Source of the DNA: Ceratodon purpureus
Taxonomy: Eukaryota > Streptophyta > Bryopsida > Pseudoditrichales > Ditrichaceae
Reading direction: 5' to 3'
Assembly: GCA_014871385.1 (NCBI GenBank)
Contig: CM026426.1
Location: 90,812,893-90,876,892, forward strand
DNA length: 64,000 nt
The notes under the pieces were generated by a model. It did not search any database. It was not told the DNA's origin and was given only the letters and a program-made list of their open reading frames with translations. Positions within the stretch are counted from its first letter, which is position 1. Each line of letters begins with the position of its first letter. The position numbers and the translations under genes are program-made. Below are positions 1 through 12,301 of this stretch, piece after piece.

Positions 1-9
1 ACATGGATG

Positions 10-684
10 TCAAACGGGAACTTCCTTTGCCACCTCCGATACAGACTGCAGACTTGGACCTATCACAGAACTATCACAAATCCATCTTTCGCCATTTTGT
101 TTCCATAGAGAAATCATGCGCAGCGTAGGGCACTGCGTGGAAGGGTTGTCAACAACGTTAAGAACCTGCAGCCCCGAATACGCTTCCTGGCGGTACGTGT
201 CCCGCCAGAAATCGACTCTCAGAAACGTGACTGGGTCGGGTGGGGAGGGCTGCGTAAAACACAACGTCACGCTGTTGCCGTCCGGGAAGAACCCCACCTG
301 ACTCAGTCGATGAAAGGTTGTGGACTCACTCGGAGGAATATGAGGTGTCATGATTCCTCCGGAAGGTGCTTCCTGAAAGCCTTGGCCAGGTACCCAGACA
401 AAAAGCATGATGCACCTCATCATCTTTGGAGCGTCAACGGAATGGAGAAATTGATCATCAAAGACCACACTGCAGGTAAACACTTTCAAAAGCCACGTCT
501 TAAAATTTTGAGACCAATCCTCAGCGCACTGGTAGAGTGAGAACTCAATCTTGGCCTGGGCGGAGGGTTTGCGAAATACAATATCCCCGATCTGCGGATC
601 CATCATGGAGCTGGTGTCTAACATAATTCGCGATTTCTCACCTAGGCTAAAATAGATTGGTTTCATCGCGAGGTCCATTGGCAT
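10..684 (-). CDS. Hypothetical protein, 224 aa
   Basis: A complete single-exon reading frame from ATG at 684 to TGA at 10-12. I recognise no family. The protein is of average composition, with no signal peptide, membrane segment or repeat, and the middle is Pro/Ser-rich. A TATA-like motif on the same strand (728-734) lies about 45 bp upstream of the ATG, which supports a real promoter with a short leader. It lies beyond the 3' end of the element A transposase and is transcribed in the same direction. A degenerate version of the element's palindrome occurs about 0.5 kb upstream (near 1169). It is probably a cargo gene of element A; the function is unknown. Confidence 0.5.
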   Translation of the reverse strand: MPMDLAMKPIYFSLGEKSRIMLDTSSMMDPQIGDIVFRKPSAQAKIEFSLYQCAEDWSQNFKTWLLKVFTCSVVFDDQFLHSVDAPKMMRCIMLFVWVPGQGFQEAPSGGIMTPHIPPSESTTFHRLSQVGFFPDGNSVTLCFTQPSPPDPVTFLRVDFWRDTYRQEAYSGLQVLNVVDNPSTQCPTLRMISLWKQNGERWICDSSVIGPSLQSVSEVAKEVPV

Positions 685-727
685 GAGGCTTCAGCTGAGA
701 ATGATTATGCGATCTCCACCAACCTCA

Positions 728-734
728 TATATAG
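728..734 (-). promoter_or_regulatory. TATA-like box upstream of the 224-aa gene
   Basis: CTATATA on the minus strand, about 45 bp before the ATG at 684. Spacing suits a start site near 700. Confidence 0.35.
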
Positions 735-1079
735 AGATCATCCCACAAGCAATCACAGAGCGCCGGAAACAGCAATGAAACATTGGTAATTGAATACAGC
801 TTTATTGATTGAGGTGTATCGTACTCTCACAAATTCGGCGGCAGTCTGGCAGGATTCAGGTGAGTTAACCGAGATTTTTTGAACTCTGGTTATGAAGAAA
901 GCGTGCATTTCGATGACCTCCAAAACATTATCTAATCATCATTTAGAATACAATACATATATCTCTCTTAATGGAGCAAACGGGATGATTATATAACGGG
1001 ATATATACCTGCCAAAAAATCCGGCAGTAGGATCTCTGCAATATTGTGTCATCCGGGAGATCAACATGAATTTTACCGG

Positions 1080-1390
1080 ACTTAAATTACTGAGATGTCG
1101 TAGGGTAGTTCTCTGATGTGGTGGAAGGGCGCCACCCGTGGTTTTGGTTCGGACCCAGAACGTAGTGCCGGATCCGTCAGATGATTTCGGGGACGGACTT
1201 GAGCCAAGGTACCCTGCCGCGGGAAGGGAACGAAATGGACGAAAAAATCCGTCAGCCGGGTTTGGGAAGGGGCCGTGATGAGGGGGACCCGGCCCAATAT
1301 CAGAATTCTACATTATGCCATGACGACAACGTTATTCGGGATGAGAATTGCGACGGCGTTTGGATGGATGCAACGGTTAGATAGCAGAGA
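1080..1390. repeat. GC-rich repeat with degenerate BamHI-type palindrome
   Basis: Contains TGCCGGATCCGTCAGATGAT around 1168-1187, a degenerate form of the 14-bp TGTCGGATCCGACA palindrome repeated in element A. It is followed by the same GATGATTT tail seen in the intron array at 7.6-8.6 kb. An AAGGTACCCT block (about 1206) is also shared with that array. Short ORFs here overlap on both strands and are not convincing genes. The rest of 735-1714 is AT-rich with nothing else recognised. Confidence 0.45.
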
Positions 1391-1714
1391 AGTGAGAGCA
1401 TGTGCATTCTATGTCTTCGGTGTGATTGGGTACCATTGATAATAAGAAATTTTACAATCGTTGGCGCATAATGTAGATCAATTTCTGGAAAAACTTAGAA
1501 TATTTATAGAAATAAATACAAATATACAAAAATGTCTGGATTGAACCGTATACTAAACGATGCTCATGCCAACACATGATCTGAATATCCGACATGAATA
1601 CGAGCAGTTTTGCCACCGCTTTAATCTGTGACATAATAGGAATAAAAATGTCACCGAGTTCGTACTGAGCGCCCTAGGATGAAGGTAGGGGAAAAAGACA
1701 CATCAGAAGCAAAC

Positions 1715-4700
1715 CTAGACATTGATAAGCGAAAGAAGGCCACTCTGAAAAATAGCCTTGACCTCGTTAAAGCTGAGGCTTGGAGCATGGATGTAGGAGT
1801 CCTGGTGAATATCAAGGTTGCATATAGCATTGAAGATGTAATAGAGATGCTTGCAAGGCACCCAGGGAGGTCGTTTTCCCAGCGACTTGATGGACATTTC
1901 CTTGAAGTTGGGGCAGGTGCAGGCGGGCTCCGGGCCAATTGTTATTTTGTAGACGTTAGACTCCGATACGGTCTCAGAGACAACGCTGATGATGCACCCG
2001 AAACCTGGGTTAGGTATGAGTGTGACGGAATGGATTCGAATGGTGAGTAGAGTAGATGAGGCCCAGTTGTTCTCGTGCTCTGTTCGTGGCACCCGGTTAC
2101 AGCGCCGAATCTTGAATCCTCCTCGCACCGTGGGATATATTCCTGGAGCTGGGGGTACACTCCACTGCGAGAGGTCAAACCGTGGCCGCTGTGGGAGAGA
2201 TGCACCGTCATGGAAAACTTGGTGAGCGGGTAATTCTTGGCGTTGAGGGAGTCTGAAACCGGCTGCCTCGAGGTCAAGTATCTCCCTCTTTGAAAGGCGA
2301 GAGCCACGCTTGACAGGCCAGATAAGCGGGGGAGGGGGCATGCTGGAGACCCAGTTCCGCTTAGTACCCATGACGCATCTCTGGATGTCGTCGTTACAGA
2401 AGCAAAACTGCATCCAGTTTTGCTGATCCTTCCTGACGTCGGTGAAGATGCCCCAGTAGCATGGCACAATTGTAGCCTTCTTTCCCCGTATGAGCCTCGC
2501 CGTGCACTTCTTATTCGTCCTCGCCTGTTGAGCAAAACACGCCTTCGCCGATCCCTTTGGAAGCCTGACAAGGTGCCACATACTCTCGTCCACATCCGTC
2601 TCCTCCAGAGCGGTTACATGATGACGACTCCTGTTCTCGTCCGGGCTTGAGACTGGCGATGGGGGTGCCGCTTGGACCCTCGATGGAGGTGAATCCTCTA
2701 GTTCAGGATCAGGCTCCTTGCGTGCTCGCGTATTCCTAGTGCTCAGACGAGGTTGAGAAAAATTTACCTTGTCCGGCCTATGGGAGTCATATTCGGATCC
2801 GATGGATTGATTCAGCTTCCGTTTCGTGGACCCAAAGAGCTCCTCGCCTTCGCGATGTGGCTCACGGGAGAGCACTTGTGGAGCGTCATGGAAGTGTTCA
2901 GTGGCATCGGCAAGGCGCTTGGGAATCCTTGATTTTTGAGCTCGCCGTAAACGGAGTTCGGCTTTGCAAGGTCCCTTACCCGGGGTCTCACCACGCAGGT
3001 AGGCGCTATAGTTAGTGCATTGCATGAAGCCCCTGACATAATCGTCCACCGTGGCAAAGTAGATGTTGTCGCCACGATTGCCCGACATCTGAAGCCATAT
3101 ATTGTGCACAGTCTCCGAGAGGTTGCAAGAGGGCATCTCGTCCTTCTCGGCGTCCGTAAGGTCCTGGAATCAAAGAAATTGCTGATTCAATCAATTCTTT
3201 GTCAAATAAGTGTATTAAGTGACTGGATAAAAAAAAAGATGTTGTACTCACCAATTGCATGAAGCCTCCCCACTGCCGATATCTAAAGTGCCAAAATACG
3301 AGCCAAAGTTCGAGGTCACGAAGACCGGAGGCAGTAGTAGCGCCTGAGGAGGTCCACCATGCTCGGATCGCGTGGAAACGAATGTCGGCTTCTTCCATGT
3401 TCTTTGCATCACGATACTGCTTGCAAAGCACGTAATGCTGCCTCTGCAAATCTGATCCGATGATGTGAGCCTCAGTGTGCTTCCTAAGTGAGGTTGCCCA
3501 ATGAAATTGGCACGTACGCTCACGGTCTGGCATTGGAATCGTCGCGTCGCCACTTCCATAGATCTTCCGCACACAGTTCCAGTTGGCCTGGGCGCTGTCC
3601 GCCATGAAGCCCTTGAAGTTGACTTTGTCATAGCCATGTTTTGCCATAATTCTGTTCAGGAATTGCCACATCACGGTCTGGGCCCGCACGTCTTCTGACT
3701 GCATATCACAAATGGCGATAGTCATGACCCGCCAATACTCAGAGTCATAGACATGACATGCCATGGTTGTCCAACCCTTTGTGCGCTTGACGTGATCAAA
3801 CATAATCCAGGAATCCTGGAGATCCCCGCCAGGTTGCATTCGCTTTACAAGGTCCACTCCCGACCCGGGACCTTTCTCGGACATCTTAAAGATAAAAACC
3901 TTGTCCCCTTGAGAACCCTGCTCGGGAAATTTATTGTCATGAATAAACTCCCACTTGCTGCAGCCCCGCAAGGCAGCGATGCCGTCGATAATGCCCAGGT
4001 TACCGATCCCCCTGAAGGTCGTCACGGCGTTCTTAAGCCCGGGCTTGCTGAGTGTATAATACTTCTTGAACACCTCATCCAACTCTTCGTCCGAAAGAAT
4101 GGTCCGCTTCTCCCCCGGTGCTGTTAGGAGGTACTCACTCAGAAAATCCTTACTAGCCTCTAGAGCTAGGGCCGATGTCTTGGCGTACGGATTGTTCGGC
4201 ATATGCAACTCGAGTAGGTCAAGAACCTTCTGCTTGGTCTCCCTGCACTCAACGTATCCAACAGGGTGGTTATGTGTACCGATATGGATACACGCACGTG
4301 ACATCGCAGGATTCCCGAGCACGTAGTACATCCTTGCAGGGCACGTGGCAATGCATTCCGGGGAATATCTGCAGATTTTGCATACAAGTGTGGACTTCGG
4401 AGGAGGATCACAACCAACGACAAACGGGGTAAGCGTGACACCGTCCCACTCAGACTCGTTCACCTCCATCTTGCGTTTGTCTCCTCGAAGCAAAAAGTCG
4501 CACTTCTCGTTCTGGCATTTCAGATGACCTGCACATACAGAATATCTGAAAGTCAGTCCTTGGTCGTTTGTAATGTTGGTCGTCATGGTCTTGCACCATG
4601 GATGTGCGTCGTACTTCTTATCCATCCCTGCCATCGACTTTGCGCTCGCTGCAGTGCCGCGATCAGGGATTGGTGGAAGCTCGAAGAGCACGTCCCTGTT

Positions 4701-5305
4701 AAACTCGGTCGGTAGAAATGGCACCCGATCCCTCTCAAGTGCTCTAAAGTCCAACCTCGACAATGCATTCCTCGCTCCGGGTCTGGAAAAAAGACGCATA
4801 AGGCCGGGGATGACACTGAAGCTACCCGATACTATTTTCTGCGAAGAACTAGGCTGAGCTTGGGACGGCGTAACGAAATCATCCTTATCTGACTCACTTA
4901 AGACATGAATGCGTTGAGCTACGGGTTGTTTCACAGGAGGATTTGGCTCGGTTCCAACATCGACAGTCGATGTCATGGATCGGCCCGGTGTTAATATCTC
5001 AGTGGATGCAGCCCAACGATCCGCAGTGAGTCCCCTCACGACATATCTTCTGGCCTCAAGAAGCCACTCCCTACCAGGCTACCATCCTTAGCTCTAATCG
5101 GCATCTGATATACAGTTTGAATCAATTCGCCGTCGTCGTTGACAATTTCTTCCTCAAGATGGACGGTCTCAAGAACAAGGTTGTATCTCACGCTCAACAA
5201 GCTAGCGGTAATCGACCCTACACCCTCCAAATTACATGGGACACAGAATGGAACATCGTGACCTTCAGCACGTATACGAGCCATCTCTACGGGTATGATG
5301 TGCAC
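1715..5305 (-). CDS. MULE-type transposase, element A copy
   Basis: Putative mobilising enzyme of element A. Exons run from 5305 down to 3252 and from 3163 to a TAG at 1715-1717. The intron 3164-3251 has GTGAGT/CAG borders and joins ...GFMQL to DLTDAEKDEMPSC. Order of parts: an N-terminal region; a Cys/His segment starting at CQNEKCDF and ending in HIGTHNHP, like the WRKY-GCM1 fingers known from MULE transposases; a DDE-like core with FDHVKRTKGWTTM, MADSAQANW and CQFHW; a variable linker; and a SWIM-type finger CTCPNF...CKHLYYIF near the C-terminus. It aligns throughout with the copy at 48,456-52,167. Near 5085 the N-terminal frame shifts relative to that copy: the 5305-start frame stops at 5036-5038, and homology resumes in the next frame. 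This copy may therefore be inactive or use a later start. It is divergent from the methyltransferase-like gene, about 200 bp apart. Confidence 0.8.
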
Positions 5306-5500
5306 AGAGTGGAAGAGCCGAAGTGAAGCAGGAAGGCTGTTGCATTGGGTGGTTTAAGAGTTTTGTAACCAAGTAGGTGATAGTTCACCATTGCAGCGTG
5401 GTTTATGATGTTATGCTTCGCATTTGGGTGTATTTGTTGTGCTCTGAAATGCGGCCTTCTATTGACTTGCATGTAACGTGCCTCTACCTTGCAGGGCGCG
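5306..5500. promoter_or_regulatory. Shared intergenic region of the divergent pair (A)
   Basis: A 195-bp gap between the transposase start (5305, minus) and the methyltransferase-like ATG (5501, plus), likely a bidirectional promoter. An acceptor-like CTTGCAG directly precedes the plus-strand ATG, so a 5' leader intron is possible. No clear TATA box is seen. Confidence 0.45.
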
Positions 5501-8500
5501 ATGAGCACTTCCCACGATATGGTGGACGCGGCCACAGAGGCAGTGAAGAGCGTGATAGACGATATTCCGAGAGGTCACTTCATGGACGAGGATATGGGTA
5601 GTTCGCAACCTCCCATCCGTAATGGCAGGGCCCCTCCAAAAGTAAACTTTATGGGCTCCTTGCTCGAAGGAGATGATGAAGTGGGCAAGGCGGGGTTCTC
5701 GAGCGAGCAGCAGGAGGAGGGCTCGCGTGAAGAGCAGGAGGACGGCTCGCGTGAGCAGCAAGAGGATGGCTCGCGTGAGCAGCAGGAGGATGGCTCGCGT
5801 GAGCAGCCGGAGGAGGACTGGTTTCACCAAGAACCTAGCAAGGACAAGGATAGCAAGGAGGATGACGATCAGACCGAGGATCAGACCCAAGTTGGTGATG
5901 GCGAAGCCGGCGCTGATACTTTATTGAGCCTTGGTGGGCAGGTACAAGAGATTGAACCTTCTCGAAAGCCTGTGAATGTTCGGCAAGCATTCCGTCAATT
6001 CAGGGAGGAGTTGAAACCGGACCCATATGCTGCATTACTCAAGATGCGCCGCAGACCTCACCAATATTCAATGATCAAGATTCCCTTATGCCGGTTAATC
6101 CCATGTGATTTCGTGCGTCCAGCAATGCAGAGTGATGTACAGAAGTTGCAAGCTGAGTTCTTCAACGGCATAAGACCCGGGTTTGGGGCATTTTATGTTG
6201 CAGATACATCGCACATGGGGGACGTCGCAAGTGTCACCGAGGAGATGAAGTCAGGATGGTGTAATGCTTGGAAGGTGTTGAACGCTGCGTTCGAGGATGA
6301 GATCAGGCAGCATAGGGAGACAAAAGATCTTACAGGAAAGATGTTTTATGTCTTTGATGGTAACCACCGCACAAGGGCATGGCGGGAGTTCATCGAAGTG
6401 GAATACCCAGATGATCTTGAATGGGCTAAAGCAAACGGAAGGCCGGACTGTATTCTGCTCGATGTGAAGGGAAGCCGTGAAGCTCTAGTGACAGCAATGC
6501 ATGCCATCAACAAGTGAGTCATAGACAGTGCAAGAGTATTCTCTTTACTCCGGATGTTGATGCTGGATTAAATGACATAGAAATTTAGAATCTTTGATTT
6601 TAAAAAAGTGTGTGTTGTATTCGACATAGGGCGAATGAGGATGCTTACGTCAAAGAAAGGCTGCCGCACACTCTACACAAGATACAGACGTACGGGCAAA
6701 TGTCTGTGGAGGAGCTGGAAAGGAGTGGAATTCTAACGCCGGATCTTCTGGCGCGAACGAAGAGTTCAACTAAGAAGTCCTGGCACTCGATGCCTCAAGA
6801 AGTATTTGTGACGTTTTTACACAGCGTAAGTGTTATAAGAAATCAGTGCTGTCAATTCGTAATTAGATGATTCAAGTCCCGAGATGTTAATGGCACGTGG
6901 ACTGAAACAGGCAACATTGGCCCAAGTCGCAGAGGAGGCTTCTCAAATTTGGATCAACGAGCACCCTGGTGATGATTCAGGGCACGAGATGAGGGCAGCT
7001 GTGGACAAGGCCGTGAAGGAAGCCAAGGATAGGCTGCAAACAAAGTTCAACAGAGAGCAGGCCGTTGCAAATCCAATCCATGGCAAGGGATTTCAAAACG
7101 AGGTAAATACTTTGGAGTTGATCAATTGGGTTATTCTTTGAATATAGGACGTTGAAATTCGAGGTGATGAGCGGAAATTGATCTCAAAAATGGTCTGTCG
7201 GATTTTTCTTTAAATCTTAGGACGTTCAGATTCCAAGGGGATGTGCCAATATTTCTCGCAAAAATGCTCTGTCGGATTCTTATGGTAAATTTCGGACGTT
7301 CATTTTCCGAGGGGATGTGCCCATTGAGCTCGCGAAAATGATCTGTCGGATTTTTGTAAGAAATTTCGGACGTTCAATTTCCAAGGGGATGTGCCCATTG
7401 AGCTCGCAGAAATGATCTGTCGGATTTTTATGAGAAATTTCGGACCTTCATACTCCGAGGGGATGTGCCCATTAAGTTCGTAGAAATGATCTGTCGGATT
7501 TTTATGAGAAATTTTGGATGTTCAATTTCCGAGGCGATGTGCCCATTGAGCTCGCAGAAATGATCTGTCGGATTTTTATGAGAAATTTCGGACGTTCAAA
7601 TTCCGAGGTGATGTGCCCATTGAGCTCGCGGAAATTTTCTAAAAAATCCGACAGATCGATTTGTAACACTCATGGTAGCAAGGTACCACAGAGATTTTAC
7701 ATACATTTTGATGATTTGGATCAATTATTTGCTCTATGATGTGTTTTTTAAATAATTTTAAGGAAAATGTGCCTCAAAATGCGAAAAATACCTAAGTACC
7801 CTGGAATGTTTGAGTCGAGAAATCATCTTTAGAATCCGACAGATGGTTTTTCTGTGTCCATTTACCTAGGTACTCTGGGAAACTAGTCACAAGAAATTAT
7901 CTCTGGAATCCGACAGATGATTTTCGTGTGTCAATCATCTCAAGGTACCTTGTCAAGTTGGTGATAGCAAACCAGTCTAGAAATCCGACAGATGATTTTA
8001 TTGTGTCCATTTACCTGGGTACTCTGGAATGTTTGTCCGAAGAAATAATCTCTAAAATGCGTCAGATGATTTTAGAGTGTCGATTACCGCAGGGTACTCT
8101 GTCAAGTTGGAGAATTCAGATTAGCTCTGAAATCCGACAGATGGTTTTGATTGTGTCAAATTACCTTGGTACTGTGGAAAGTAAGACAGTAGAAATAATC
8201 TCTAAAATTAGACAGTTGAATTCAATGTGGCCAATTCCTCAAGGTACGTCGGGAAATTAGATATCGTAAACAATCTAAAATCTATGACAGATGGTTTATT
8301 TGTGTCAATCTACCTAGATACCTTGGAAACTTAGCCACATGAAATAATCTCAGAAATTCGACAGACGATTTTGATGTGTTGATTTCCGCAAGGTACCTTG
8401 TCATGTTGGAGATCTAAAATCATCTCTAAAATCCGACAGTGAATAATTTTGTGTTCTCCTACCTAGGTATTGTGGACTATAAGACACAAGAAATATTCTC

Positions 8501-11310
8501 TGAAATCCGAGAGATGATTTCTATGTGTCGATTACCCCAAAGTACCTTGAGAACTTGGCATTGAGAAATCATCCGTCATATCCGATAGATGAAATCTATA
8601 CCGTAATCTTTACATGGTACTGTGTGCATTTGTATGACAGTTCTACTGTTGGATTCTTTAGCGGTTTTCTAACACACTTCTTTTGGAAGAAAATGATGAT
8701 TTTACATAGATAGTTAATGCACTTGTATGAGGAAATATGGTATATGATGCAATGATGTCTCTCGGATTCTAATCTTCACTAGTCTGATTACTGGGGATGC
8801 TGTTGATTTTCAGATCAAAAGACATTATGATCGGCACCAAACCAAGGTTGAGATGACCATCGATAAGCTCCAGGCAATTGCAACAGCTGAGGTGACGGCC
8901 AAAACGAAAGCGAAATGGCTGAGGTGGTGGAATGGGTCGGCGAGTTCAAGGAAAACATTGAAGTTTTCACCAGCACCTTGCTCAATTGAAGTGCTCAACC
9001 CCTGGATTACAAAAGCTGCATTTTGGGCAAACGTAAGTGTATTTCATTATCTCTAGAACTCTGAATTGTTACACTACTTCGAGGTTATAGCCGATGGCGT
9101 CCTTTTTAGTTATTTTTGTCTCACTCTTGAGTTGATGGTCTTGTATCAGTTAAAGACGAAGTAGAGAAAGAGTGCCTCAACTGGTTGGCAACCAGTTCCG
9201 ATTCAGAGGAAGACGTCAACTCAAAGCGCACTCCTATGCCCGAGTACATCGAGAAGTGGCGTGTGCTTCTATGGGAGAAGGCATACTTGTCGTTCTTCAC
9301 TGGAGCTAATGTGTATTCGAAGTCGCAACCATTCAATTCCCAACCAGGGACTGACATGGCTTGGAAGCAATGTCTGTATTGGTACTTTAAGCGGGAGCTC
9401 ATCCCAGCTGGTGTAGTAAAGAGTATACCACCTCCATGGTTCAGCTGGACGGAGACATTGAATTCGGAGTTCATCTTCACAACCAACCAGCGGAAGATGT
9501 TCAATTTGAACCATCTGATTGAGTGCTGCTGGTATATCGAGTGCCCAAAGTCATTTGTAACTGCTGAGGAGAAGGCTGTAAGGGAGATGTTTACCAAGAG
9601 GAGAGATGGGGATGACGACACCCATGATATTTCAGACGAAGCTCTTCCTGCTCAGGATGCTGAGCCAGAACAGGATACACAGGTCGTTTCGACATCCACT
9701 GGTGCCGGGGACGCGAACACGAAGAAACGGAAGAGGGGGGCAAAGTCGGCATCGAAGGAGTCCCACCAGGAACGAGTGAAGAAGAGGAGTAGAGGGAAGA
9801 AGTCCGAACCCGCGACAGTTGAGCCGAATGGTGCGGAGAACGGGACATTCTCTCCCAAGATTGGACATGCTGAGAAGCCAGACGTCAGCGCACCTCAAGC
9901 AAGATGCCCTGTTCATGAGTTGATTCTGAATGAATCAATAACTGAGTGGCAGAAGGCAAATCCTAGAATGAGGTTGAAAAGCATGCCAAAGGCATTCAAT
10001 GATATGGTCCAGTGGATTCGGAGCGTCACACCGCAACGGGTTCGAATGAAGGACGGGAAGAGTGTTCGGGGGGGTGGATTGGCAGATCTCATTATCATTG
10101 ATATTCCAGAGGGTCTACCGGTCCCAGGTATATCCGATGAGGACGAGATTCCAGATTGGAACAGCAGAAGCGACAATTACCTTGCAGCCGTCTTTGGCTT
10201 TGTTAAACTCGTTCTGCAAGACCAGGGGTGTGTGATCATTATCCATCCGGATGACAATGGCAAAATTGAGGACGAGATTCGTGATTTTCATCAAGTGGTT
10301 GAATTGAAGACTGAGAGGTCGTGGACAGGCATCAATAGATTGCTTTTTGGCAGCGCAAAAATAAGCGGCATGACAACATGCTTTTTTAAGGTGCAACTTC
10401 TCACATTATCCTCGAATAACAGCTTTGAATTCAGACCGACACCCGAGGATTACAAGAAAAAGAGCATCGACATCGTTGACCGTGATGTCATCCTCAACTG
10501 GGTAACGTTGGAGCAACAGACGATGCGCAAGGAGGTGCCATGGCGAGGAGCGAGGGAGAAAGACGTGCTGTTTATCGAGAGTTTAATCACAGCCACCACC
10601 GATCCCGGTGACGTCGTCGTCGACATCGGCGCCGGAACGGGTAAGTCTCATCGTTTTTGCACATGCATGGTAACTTTCCACAATTCCATTATTACGAAAT
10701 TTGAAACTATTATATTCTAACAAAGAGACACTCCATTGTATCAGGTGCGTCAATCAAAGCTTGCCGGCAGTCAGGACGGAACATAGTCGCGCTTGAGGAT
10801 GATCACGAGCTGTATACAGAAGTCCTTAAGAAGATGGCCCTGCCGCCACTGCCTCTACCAAAGGCGGATACATCTCATGTACCAATGAAGTCAATGATCG
10901 AGAAAGACGTGGTGGCCACTCCTAAGCCGGTGAATAAATTCACCGCCATGATGACTGAGGATAGCGACGACGAGTAAGTGAGTATATCAATGAACATTTT
11001 CCAAATGAGACATTCTGAATAGATATGGTGTTTTGTGCAATATGGATCTGTTTTTTGATACGGTTGTGGTTGCAGACCGCTAAGTCCACGTTCTAGGGGG
11101 GTAATTAACGAGTGCATCAAGAAGATAGCTCTATCACCTGATATGCTACGGCTTCCAGAGTATGCCGAGCTAGGGGCTCAATTTCAAGCTAATGTGGAGT
11201 CTCCAACATTGAAGAAATTTACACGTAGAAAATACGATGGTCGAGTCCTAAGCTTTGTGGATGTTGAAGCTGAAGTTGAATCTTATAGCCTTCTTGTTGA
11301 TCCGGAGTGA
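5501..11310 (+). CDS. ParB-like plus DNA-methyltransferase-like protein, element A copy
   Basis: Multi-exon gene. Predicted exons: 5501-6513, 6630-6825, about 6870-7102, 8814-9032, 9150-10640, 10745-10973, 11075-11310 (TGA). The first exon encodes an acidic tail of four E-D-G-S-R-E-Q repeats (about 5703-5815), then a region ending in FYVFDGNHRTRAW, which resembles the conserved DGxxR motif of ParB/sulfiredoxin-fold domains. The C-terminal half has DLIIIDIPEG (about 10,083), placed like motif IV (DPPY-type) of N6/N4 DNA methyltransferases. It is followed by DIGAGTGASI across the 10640/10745 junction, like the FxGxGT motif I; this order matches the permuted beta class. A Lys/Arg-rich stretch near 9720-9800 may be a nuclear signal. 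The motif IV match is weak, so activity is not assured. The exon 2/3 and 4/5 joins are out of phase at canonical sites, so this copy may be decayed. It aligns with 41,001-47,922. Confidence 0.7.
7140..8760. repeat. Intronic array of TCGGAT half-sites in both orientations
   Basis: Fills most of the third intron (7103-8813) of the methyltransferase-like gene. From about 7190 to 7630 there are about six units of roughly 75 bp, each carrying TCTGTCGGATTTTT and GGACGTTCAATTTCC. From about 7640 to 8560 the core flips to AATCCGACAGATGATTTT in units of roughly 70 bp, with CCTAGGTACTCTGG or CAAGGTACCTTG between copies. Outside the core the two halves differ, so this is not one simple inverted repeat. 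Short ORFs inside are by-products. Confidence 0.75.
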
Positions 11311-12042
11311 TCGCAGTATTACATGTTCATGAATTTTAATTTTCCAGAACTTCTCTGTGTATACAGTTTTTAATTCAACAATACGGCCTATATACGTGGT
11401 TTGCATAGTAGTTACTTATTTGAATGAACTCTTCTTCATTACACCGTTTTCATTCTTTCTAAATTCATGGATTAAATGAAATTGCCGACTCAATCTTATT
11501 CGCTATAATGCTTAAATTTTGCTGTTCAGTATCTTCTATTATTCTGATAATCTGTTTCTACTATCTTCCATATTAAGTTAACTCTCTCTTGCATTTTCAA
11601 TCAATTGTATGATTATTCAAGAATTCATTAACTTATTTCATGTTTATGCCTGAATTTCACAATTTTATTTTTGAAAATACTTTCATTAAATGTTTTATAA
11701 TCTTTTACTAATTTATTTTTCAATTTATATTCTATCAATAAAATGTGCACAGTTCTTATACATTCAATATCAATCCCGGAGAAGGATTCCAAATGTCCAT
11801 CATCTATATTGACAGGGAGTCTTTTTGAACTTGAAGACCAAAACCTATATCCGCGCGTCACCTACCACCGACCCCGGTGGTTTTCATGGAGCTCACAAAC
11901 CTTGTGTCAAATCCGACAGTTGGTTTCGGCTTGCGTTCTATGCCACCGGGGGTGTCATACCCGGGATGCTGAAACCCGGTAATTGCGACCCGCAGCTTCC
12001 AAATACCAACCCCGGCGGCATTCTGCAAAGCCTAAACATGGC
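11311..12042. other. AT-rich spacer passing into a GC-rich repeat
   Basis: 11,311-11,820 is AT-rich 3' flank with no gene seen. From about 11,850 it becomes a CCGG-rich repeat with CCCGGTGG, CCCCGGCGGCA and a half-site AAATCCGACAG (about 11,920). It resembles 15,960-16,125, suggesting a dispersed promoter-associated repeat. Confidence 0.4.
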
Positions 12043-12056
12043 TGTCGGATCCGACA
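12043..12056. promoter_or_regulatory. Perfect 14-bp palindrome TGTCGGATCCGACA, copy 1
   Basis: Perfect inverted repeat about 145 bp upstream of a TATA-like CTATAAATACC (about 12,187) that precedes the CTD-like gene. Identical copies lie at 16,070, 16,828 and 20,791. Confidence 0.6.
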
Positions 12057-12186
12057 ATGGAAATCTAGCCTCGTCGAAATCCGCCGGCCTCTACGACCTT
12101 GTGCATACCCCATACTTTGGCGCCTAGTCATCCCTTCTTATTATCTTCTGACCTAGCCGCCGCGGCCCTCGTACCCTGAAGTTTTA

Positions 12187-12198
12187 CTATAAATACCT
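12187..12198 (+). promoter_or_regulatory. TATA-like box of the CTD-like gene
   Basis: CTATAAATACC followed about 50 bp later by a GGTGAGTTT donor-like site. This suggests a short first exon and a leader intron that holds the 96-bp minisatellite. Confidence 0.45.
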
Positions 12199-12301
12199 TC
12201 CATTTTTCATAGTTTGTCACCTTCTGCTTAATCCTTTTTGGTGAGTTTCATCCTCTATTTTTTTTGTTGTTCACTTTTATTGCCTTTCTGCTATTTTCGT
12301 C

